A stretch of DNA of 9,807 nt from Oscillospiraceae bacterium (lineage in GTDB: Bacteria; Bacillota; Clostridia; UMGS1840; HGM11507), in the NCBI GenBank assembly GCA_015068525.1, contig SVKJ01000037.1:1-9807 (forward strand). Direction: 5' to 3'. This document shows, one piece after another, positions 5,255-9,807 of the stretch. A model generated the notes under the pieces. That model saw only the letters and a program-made list of their open reading frames with translations. It searched no databases and was not told the origin of the DNA. The translations under genes were made by a program, and so were the position numbers. Numbering within the stretch: the first letter of the stretch is position 1; each line of letters begins with the position of its first letter.

Positions 5255-7387
5255 TTATTTGTTATTTGAATTTATTAAAATTCCATTTTCATTTTCAAGA
5301 ATAATAGATCGAGAAAAGTATCGCTCTACATTTTCTGTATGGTCAATAACTATTATAGTTTTTCCTTCCTTTCTCAATTCATCAAGAAACTCAACTACTC
5401 TATATATTTCGTTATTGCTTAATCCTTTGAATGGTTCATCGATTCCTAAAACCTCAACATTTGATTTTAATGCCTTAAGTATTTTAACTCGAATATTTTC
5501 ACCGCCAGACAACGTTCCTGTTGGTTGCCCCACTCTCAAATGTCCAAGCATTATTGATGATGCTTTTTTTAAAGTATCACTAATCTTTTTATCGTGTTTT
5601 ATAAAGAATGAACTTGCTTCATCTATTGTCATTTTCCACACATCAAATATACTGTTACCATCAATTCTATATTTTTTGAGTTGCTTATTAAACCCCGTTC
5701 CTTCGCATTCTTGACATTCTAATTTTGTGCTTGCGTTGTCGTATCCATATTCAACATAGCCAGAACCTTGACATACAGGACACGCACCTTCATTGCCAGT
5801 TAAATTGGAAAAGAATTGCTTTTCTTTATTATATTTTCGTGCAAAAATTTCAGATATTCTCCCAAAAATATTTAATACAGTAGCAACCGAGGAATTTTTA
5901 TTTCCTAGCATTGGTTTTTGATTTATATAATCATACGATTCAAAATATTGAGGCAAATATTCTCTCAAAAACGTTGATTTTCCTACACCTGATGGACCAG
6001 TTATCAAATTCAAACAACCTTTGTCAACATACAAATCAACACCTTTGTAATTGTATATATCATTTTTTATACTTATGTGCAGTTCTTCACTAGCCGTAGC
6101 AACCTTAAACGGAAAAACCCTTTTTTGTTCCATTATATATTGATTTTCATCAATAATATTACCTCCACTAGCTCCTCCTCCCTCTCCTAAAGCTATTATA
6201 TTTTTAGCTTTAGATACAAACTTGTCACTGTGGTCAACCACTATAACAGTGTGTCGATTTGATAAATTTATTATATTTTGATACATAGATTGTTTTTCCT
6301 TGCCAGATAACCCAGCCAACGGTTCATCCAAAACAATTATTAAATCTGTAAGTTGCGTATTGAATACTTGAACCATTCTTAAACGCTGCAATTCGCCTCC
6401 TGATAAGGTTGGAATGGCTCGATGCAAAAATAAATGCCCTAAATTCAGCTCTATTGCCTTTTCTATAAAACTTTTTATTGAATTCAATGTGAAATTTACA
6501 TTTTCGTTATTTGCATCTGTTGATAATCGATCGATTATTTTTCCGAGTTCAGTGAATGGTGTTGTCATAAACTCTCCTATAGAAAGTCCCAAAATCCTGT
6601 GTTGTTCTAACTCGGAAGAATATTTTTTTCCTTCACATATTGGACACAATCGTTCACTATAAAATTGTTTTCCTATTGAATGATTAAGTAACATCGGTGT
6701 GCCCGTCAATACACCATAATACTTAGTTGTTCTTTTTGAGTATGCATTGGTTTTTTTGTATTTAATAGAATACTTTTTATCGCTTTCACCGTACAACAAC
6801 AACCACTTTTCTTTTGCTGTTAACTCTCGAAAAGTTTTAGAAATATCTATAAAATTATCCGCACAAAAATCTATTAATATTTGTGTGTAAAAATCTTTAT
6901 ATCTGTTCCAACAACGAAAAGGATTTTTTTTCAATTGAATGTTATAATCTACTATTCTGTTTTCATCCAAGCAAACTTTTGTTCCAATTCCATGGCACTC
7001 TGCACATAAATTGCTTGCTTTATTTAATACAAACTGGTCTTCGGTAACGCCTAATAAATTTGCGTATAAAAATGCCACTTTTCTATTAATCCCAAAGTAT
7101 GTTCCTATTGTCGATCGTGAATTGTTATTATAATTGGATTGCTTTATTGGAATCGCAGCTACCATATTGTAAAAGGCTTTAACCTTATATGCAGGTTCGA
7201 AAACATCATCTGCGAACATAGCCAAAAATTCATGTTGACCAATCTGTGCAACAGTATCGTACGCTAGAGATGATTTTCCACTTCCAGAAGGACCAATTAT
7301 TAAATTTATAGACTTTTTTTCTATTGAGATATCTATATTTTTTAAATTATTTGTCTCTATTCCTTTTATAATTATTTGGTTTGACAT
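5255..7387 (-). CDS. UvrA-like twin ABC ATPase lacking the UvrB-binding domain
   Basis: A 710-residue soluble protein with two ABC ATPase modules in UvrA order; true UvrA is about 940. Module 1 has Walker A GPSGSGKSS (32-40), NNNSRSTIGT (87-96, UvrA's RST-GT region), LSGGE (328-332), Walker B IIVLDEP (350-356) and His386. Module 2 has GPSGVGKST (464-472), the UvrA zinc finger CPVC-18-CQEC (536-561), LRVGQPTGTLSGGE (617-630), VLGIDEP (646-652) and His683. Between RSTIGT and CAECHGIG (128-135) only about 30 residues remain, so the UvrB-binding domain and half of zinc finger 1 are absent; the insertion domain is short. No membrane segment is seen. Similar shortened UvrA proteins (DrrC, UvrA2 types) give self-resistance to DNA-binding antibiotics. 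Here it is last in a peptide operon, its ATG overlapping the maturase stop (TAATG) with a weak ribosome binding site, implying coupling. Immunity is inferred; a role in peptide handling is possible. Confidence 0.85.
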   Translation of the reverse strand: MSNQIIIKGIETNNLKNIDISIEKKSINLIIGPSGSGKSSLAYDTVAQIGQHEFLAMFADDVFEPAYKVKAFYNMVAAIPIKQSNYNNNSRSTIGTYFGINRKVAFLYANLLGVTEDQFVLNKASNLCAECHGIGTKVCLDENRIVDYNIQLKKNPFRCWNRYKDFYTQILIDFCADNFIDISKTFRELTAKEKWLLLYGESDKKYSIKYKKTNAYSKRTTKYYGVLTGTPMLLNHSIGKQFYSERLCPICEGKKYSSELEQHRILGLSIGEFMTTPFTELGKIIDRLSTDANNENVNFTLNSIKSFIEKAIELNLGHLFLHRAIPTLSGGELQRLRMVQVFNTQLTDLIIVLDEPLAGLSGKEKQSMYQNIINLSNRHTVIVVDHSDKFVSKAKNIIALGEGGGASGGNIIDENQYIMEQKRVFPFKVATASEELHISIKNDIYNYKGVDLYVDKGCLNLITGPSGVGKSTFLREYLPQYFESYDYINQKPMLGNKNSSVATVLNIFGRISEIFARKYNKEKQFFSNLTGNEGACPVCQGSGYVEYGYDNASTKLECQECEGTGFNKQLKKYRIDGNSIFDVWKMTIDEASSFFIKHDKKISDTLKKASSIMLGHLRVGQPTGTLSGGENIRVKILKALKSNVEVLGIDEPFKGLSNNEIYRVVEFLDELRKEGKTIIVIDHTENVERYFSRSIILENENGILINSNNK

Positions 7388-8781
7388 TATTGATCACTCT
7401 CTAAAATAATTCTATACAAGTCTTCTATTAAAAACTTTAAAGTTTTTTTAGAATGAACGCAAAATCTTTCGTCAATCGAATGAATAGTGTTGCCTGGTTT
7501 TAAATGCATTGCGTTGATTGGACATCCTCCCCCACATATACCTAGTGCAGGACACTCTAAACATTCTTCTTTGTTAATAGGTGTTAATTGAGACCATTCG
7601 ATAAAATTTTCATCTTTTGTCGCATCAAAAGTCTCATCATCAACGCTTGACACAAAGTATTGTTTGTCATACAAACAACCATGGCAAATTCCCACCTGCC
7701 CGTTAGGTGCTATTACAATTTGTCCTCCTGCGGTGGCTGCACAATCAGAGAAATACACCTGCGCCTTAGTAAATGCTTTTAGTTTACGCATCATGCGATC
7801 TTCATAGATACCTTTTTTTCTCAACTCAATGAATTCATCAATGATAAATTGTGCTGCTTTTTCGTTATAGCTATTTGGCAGAACAAAAGTATCGCTTGAC
7901 ATCATTATATTAAACCCAAACGATCTTATACCATAGTTGTCCACTAAATCTAGTATGTTCTTTGTATTTTTTATTGTTTCTTCACTTAATGTCACAGATA
8001 ATGCCACATTAACATCTAACTGCTTACATTTGTCAAGTATTTTAAGTATTCGAGTAAAAACCGGTTTTCCTGCAATATCAACTCTCATACTATTAGCTTC
8101 CTCGGTAAAACCATCTACTGATATAGCTATAGATACACCGAGTTTTTTGAGCTTTAAAATTCTTTCCTCATTAAGTAACAACCCATTTGTTACCATTGAC
8201 ATTTCAATATTTTTTATACAATTTTCTTCGCTACGCAAACTGTTGATTTTATTAGCAACATATTCTAATGTTTCAAAGTTAACCATTGGTTCGCCACCAT
8301 AGAAAATAAGTACAGGCTTGTTTTTTTCAGTATCCAAATTTGACAGTTTTATCTGTTTTATGAAGAATGATATTGCCTTATCAGCAGTTTCTTGTGGCAT
8401 ATTTTCTAATGCAAAATTGCATCTTTTGTTTTCGTCGTTATTTCCTAAAAAACAATATTTGCACGCCAAATTGCATTGTTCGGATAAAATCATATAACAT
8501 ACATTTATAGCAGGTTGCGGAATTTTTGATTTAACATAAGAAAGCACTCTCTCATCTTCATCTGAAGACTTCGTTAAAATTTTCCATTTTATTAGTTCTA
8601 GTACTTCGCTTTTTATTGTTTCGGGTATTTCCTCGAGATTTGAAAAAGAACTTGCAAGCCAAGCCTGCAAGTTCTCGTAACTTTCTCTTGTTAAATACAC
8701 CGGTTTCATACGAAGTGAATGATACAATGCAACTGTTTCACCCAAATCATACTTATGTGCATAACGAGAAAAACTTACCAT
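7387..8781 (-). CDS. Radical SAM/SPASM peptide maturase
   Basis: A 464-residue enzyme expected to modify the two Cys-rich peptides encoded just upstream by SAM-derived radical chemistry. Residues 1-90 form a domain that may recognise the leader peptide. SEQCNLACKYC gives the radical SAM cluster cysteines 103, 107 and 110 (C-x3-C-x2-C), and YGGEP (161-165) is the SAM-binding motif. The C-terminal SPASM domain is complete: C347, G-x4-C366, then C407-x2-C410-x5-C416-x3-C420 and C441, enough for two auxiliary iron-sulfur clusters. C369 is an extra cysteine. This architecture is shared with sactipeptide and ranthipeptide maturases (AlbA, CteB) and clostridial Cys-rich-peptide maturases. I chose the ATG at 8781: GGAGG lies seven nt upstream, and the longer frame from 8832 would run antisense-free through the second peptide gene. 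It overlaps that gene by 7 nt. The chemistry (thioether or C-C crosslink) is not readable from sequence. Confidence 0.92.
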   Translation of the reverse strand: MVSFSRYAHKYDLGETVALYHSLRMKPVYLTRESYENLQAWLASSFSNLEEIPETIKSEVLELIKWKILTKSSDEDERVLSYVKSKIPQPAINVCYMILSEQCNLACKYCFLGNNDENKRCNFALENMPQETADKAISFFIKQIKLSNLDTEKNKPVLIFYGGEPMVNFETLEYVANKINSLRSEENCIKNIEMSMVTNGLLLNEERILKLKKLGVSIAISVDGFTEEANSMRVDIAGKPVFTRILKILDKCKQLDVNVALSVTLSEETIKNTKNILDLVDNYGIRSFGFNIMMSSDTFVLPNSYNEKAAQFIIDEFIELRKKGIYEDRMMRKLKAFTKAQVYFSDCAATAGGQIVIAPNGQVGICHGCLYDKQYFVSSVDDETFDATKDENFIEWSQLTPINKEECLECPALGICGGGCPINAMHLKPGNTIHSIDERFCVHSKKTLKFLIEDLYRIILESDQ

Positions 8782-8927
8782 GCAATTTCCTCCATTTCTG
8801 GAACCGCACGGCAAGAGCAAGCACAAGTACATGAGTTACATGCAACACATGCACAACGAGCCATTGCAGTCATTTCTGTACAAATGTTTCCAAAAAGCTT
8901 TTCATATTCATTTACTTTAGCGCTCAT
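8775..8927 (-). CDS. Cys-rich RiPP precursor peptide 2 (50 aa)
   Basis: A 50-residue peptide missed by ordinary gene callers. The leader-like N-terminus is MSAKVNEYEKLFGNI. A core follows with seven cysteines in 15 residues, CACVACNSCTCACSC (25-39), plus one earlier Cys at 16. The tail RAVPEMEEIAW is acidic and ends in Trp. It shares with peptide 1 the leader motif Y-[DE]-x2-[LF]-G-N-I and the core pattern C-x2-C-x-C-x-C-x-C. The ATG at 8927 directly follows peptide 1's stop and has a GGGAGG site eight nt upstream. Its last codons overlap the maturase start by 7 nt, and the maturase ribosome binding site lies within its tail codons. It is the likely substrate of the radical SAM enzyme; a metal-binding peptide is the alternative. 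Confidence 0.85.
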   Translation of the reverse strand: MSAKVNEYEKLFGNICTEMTAMARCACVACNSCTCACSCRAVPEMEEIAW

Positions 8928-9095
8928 TTAAATTACCTCCCATTCGAAATCTGTTTTTTTGCCACCTGAACAAGAACAACGACAACTACACATACAACCT
9001 GTACATTGTGACATACATGATGCAGCCGCCTGTATAGTTTTCTCTGTTATATTGCCGAGCATAGCATCATATGTTTTAGAATCATACTTAAGCAT
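8928..9095 (-). CDS. Cys-rich RiPP precursor peptide 1 (55 aa)
   Basis: First gene of the operon, 55 residues. The leader-like part is MLKYDSKTYDAMLGNI followed by TEKTIQAAAS. The core CMSQCTGCMCSCRCSC (27-42) has seven cysteines, five of which alternate with single residues. The tail starts SGGKKTD and ends FEWEVI. The ATG at 9095 has a consensus AAAGGAG site seven nt upstream and lies 35 bp from the -10 box, so the start is secure. The Cys cluster, small size, leader motif shared with peptide 2 and adjacency to a SPASM maturase together mark it as a RiPP precursor. There is no GG or other obvious cleavage site before the core except GG at 44-45, after it, so where the mature peptide is cut is unknown. 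There is no signal peptide. Confidence 0.87.
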   Translation of the reverse strand: MLKYDSKTYDAMLGNITEKTIQAAASCMSQCTGCMCSCRCSCSGGKKTDFEWEVI

Positions 9096-9129
9096 ATTTT
9101 CTCTCCTTTACACTTTAATTTCTATTCAA

Positions 9130-9158
9130 ATTATAGCATATATATTAAGCTTTGTCAA
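9130..9158 (-). promoter_or_regulatory. Promoter of the RiPP operon
   Basis: On the minus strand TTGACA (9158-9153) and TATAAT (9135-9130) match the sigma-A consensus exactly with a 17-nt spacer. The leader to the first ATG is only about 30 nt. A promoter this strong without regulation would be highly active, so the upstream palindromes are likely to matter. Confidence 0.85.
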
Positions 9159-9204
9159 TATACAAGTTATATGTTTTTTACATTTTTTGCAAAATCAAGT
9201 TTTT

Positions 9205-9252
9205 ACACAACATATTGTGCCCACAGAGGAATATTAGCACAATATATTGTGC
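9205..9252. promoter_or_regulatory. Paired 16-bp palindromic operators upstream of the RiPP promoter
   Basis: GCACAATATATTGTGC (9237-9252) is a perfect 16-bp palindrome. ACACAACATATTGTGC (9205-9220) matches it at 14 of 16 positions. Their centres are 32 bp apart, about three helical turns, on the same face of the DNA, 47 to 94 bp upstream of the -35 box. This suits a dimeric activator or a looping repressor, whose gene is not in the window. The right copy followed by TTTTTATTTTTT could instead be a plus-strand terminator, but no plus-strand gene leads into it. Confidence 0.55.
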
Positions 9253-9302
9253 TTTTTATTTTTTAATATTTCATTCATATATCGTTCACACATTTGATGA
9301 AG

Positions 9303-9497
9303 CTATGTAGTGTAAGGGTTTATAGCGTTTTTTGTAAACCTTGTATAATCGGTATTTTTTGTACTTATATTTATAAAACTTTCTAGCATATCTACTTCCA
9401 GTTTTAGCAAAGGACTCGCATCATAGAATGCACCATATAGTCCATAGGGTTTTGATAATTTAGATTGACAACGTGAACAATAGTTCTTATTTTTCAA
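9303..9497 (-). CDS. Small hypothetical protein with a CxxC knuckle (doubtful)
   Basis: A 64-codon frame starting at a TTG, with CSRC at residues 7-10 and no other recognisable motif. There is no ATG and no good ribosome binding site. The frame stays open a further 13 codons upstream without a better start. It may be a decayed fragment of a larger zinc-ribbon protein, or chance. The area lies between the RiPP operon promoter and the right insertion-sequence end, where remnants are expected. I do not recognise the family. Confidence 0.25.
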   Translation of the reverse strand: MKNKNYCSRCQSKLSKPYGLYGAFYDASPLLKLEVDMLESFINISTKNTDYTRFTKNAINPYTT

Positions 9498-9680
9498 AAT
9501 AGTTTCTTCAATTTTTTCTCTTTGAGTTACCCCATTTCATTTTCGGGTCTTTCAGTAACAGTAACAACTCTTGTCACACTAAAAATATTTAAAAAATTAT
9601 ATACTTTTTCTGACAAGATAGCAAGTTTTTATAATAATATTGTTAAAATACCTTCAAAGCAAAAACTAAAGCCACTCTTT

Positions 9681-9807
9681 TGAAGTGAACCATTTTGTGC
9701 AGACGGCACAAAAAACACCCCCTATGGTAGAATATTAAATTTTAAGAAGCAAACTGGCATCGTTTTTCTAATGGTGTCAGTTTTGTTTTTAATTGAATAC
9801 GGTCATT
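9681..9807 (+). mobile_element. Left-hand end of a second IS3-like insertion sequence (partial)
   Basis: TGAAGTGAACC-ATTTTGTGCA at 9681-9701 matches the left-hand element's end (read inward on the minus strand from 127) at about 20 positions, differing mainly by a CC insertion. Here it reads inward to the right, so the element continues out of the window. Within the end, TTTTGTGC (9693-9700) and GCACAAAA (9706-9713) form a perfect 8-bp stem around AGACG. A hairpin with a T-tail follows at 9753-9790. No transposase codons are visible. Confidence 0.5.
9753..9790 (+). terminator. Leader terminator-like hairpin inside the right insertion-sequence end
   Basis: ACTGGCATCGT (9753-9763) and ATGGTGTCAGT (9771-9781) form an 11-bp stem with three G-U pairs that exist only in plus-strand RNA, followed by TTTGTTTTT. 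The wobble pairs show that it acts on rightward transcripts. In an IS leader this would block transposase expression from outside promoters. Confidence 0.55.

Noticed and set aside
8782..8832. Longer start for the radical SAM maturase
   Set aside because: The extension lies inside the second peptide gene in another frame, and the GGAGG site fits the ATG at 8781.
8775..9095. Cys-rich peptides as metallothioneins
   Set aside because: C-x-C clusters would bind metal, but the shared leader motif and tight operon with a SPASM maturase favour a RiPP precursor role. It is kept as an alternative only.
8959..9237. Plus-strand frame of 92 codons over the first peptide gene
   Set aside because: It is antisense to peptide 1 and its promoter. 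The minus-strand peptide has a proper ribosome binding site and promoter, so this is a shadow.
142..9547. TCATTTTCGGG shared at 142-152 and 9537-9547
   Set aside because: Eleven bases only, without matching flanks; too weak to call an attachment site or duplication.

Overview
The window is AT-rich, low-GC DNA of the kind found in anaerobic Firmicutes (Clostridia, probably gut-associated). This rests on strong AAGGAG/GGAGG ribosome binding sites, consensus sigma-A promoters (TTGACA-17-TATAAT), some GTG/TTG starts, TGG as the tryptophan codon, and the families present: a radical SAM/SPASM peptide maturase, a Firmicute-type rolling-circle Rep fragment and an AbiE-like toxin-antitoxin pair. The genus cannot be named from the sequence. 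It reads as an accessory, mobile-element-rich region.

Layout. 1-127 is the distal end of an IS3-like insertion sequence (transposase tail plus terminal inverted repeat). 128-657 is gene-free but rich in hairpins. 658-1275 (minus) is a complete histidine phosphatase. A divergent promoter drives an alkaline-phosphatase-superfamily phosphodiesterase (from 1498, plus). That gene is broken at about 2043, where it meets head-on the N-terminal 70 codons of a rolling-circle plasmid Rep gene (2044-2252, minus). About 1 kb of non-coding DNA follows (2253-3248), with short direct repeats and a chain of inverted repeats. 3249-4960 (minus) is a two-gene AbiE-like toxin-antitoxin operon with its own promoter buried in a palindromic operator.

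5255-9095 (minus) is the most interesting part: a compact four-gene operon. It encodes two small Cys-rich peptides (55 and 50 aa, both too short to be found easily), a radical SAM/SPASM maturase, and a shortened UvrA-like twin ATPase that lacks the UvrB-binding domain. The genes abut or overlap by 0, 7 and 1 nt. A near-perfect promoter sits 35 bp upstream, with two copies of a 16-bp palindrome farther upstream. A large two-tier inverted repeat follows the last gene. I read this as a RiPP (ribosomally made, post-translationally modified peptide) system. The two peptides are the substrates, the radical SAM enzyme probably makes thioether or related crosslinks in a C-x2-C-(x-C)3-4 core, and the UvrA-like ATPase takes the place where a transporter or immunity gene is usually found. 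No protease or membrane exporter lies in the visible operon.

The right end (9681-9807) starts with a second IS3-like terminal repeat that matches the left one, so two like-oriented IS ends bracket 128-9680. This resembles a composite element or an IS-mediated assembly of cargo: plasmid remnant, toxin-antitoxin module and RiPP operon.
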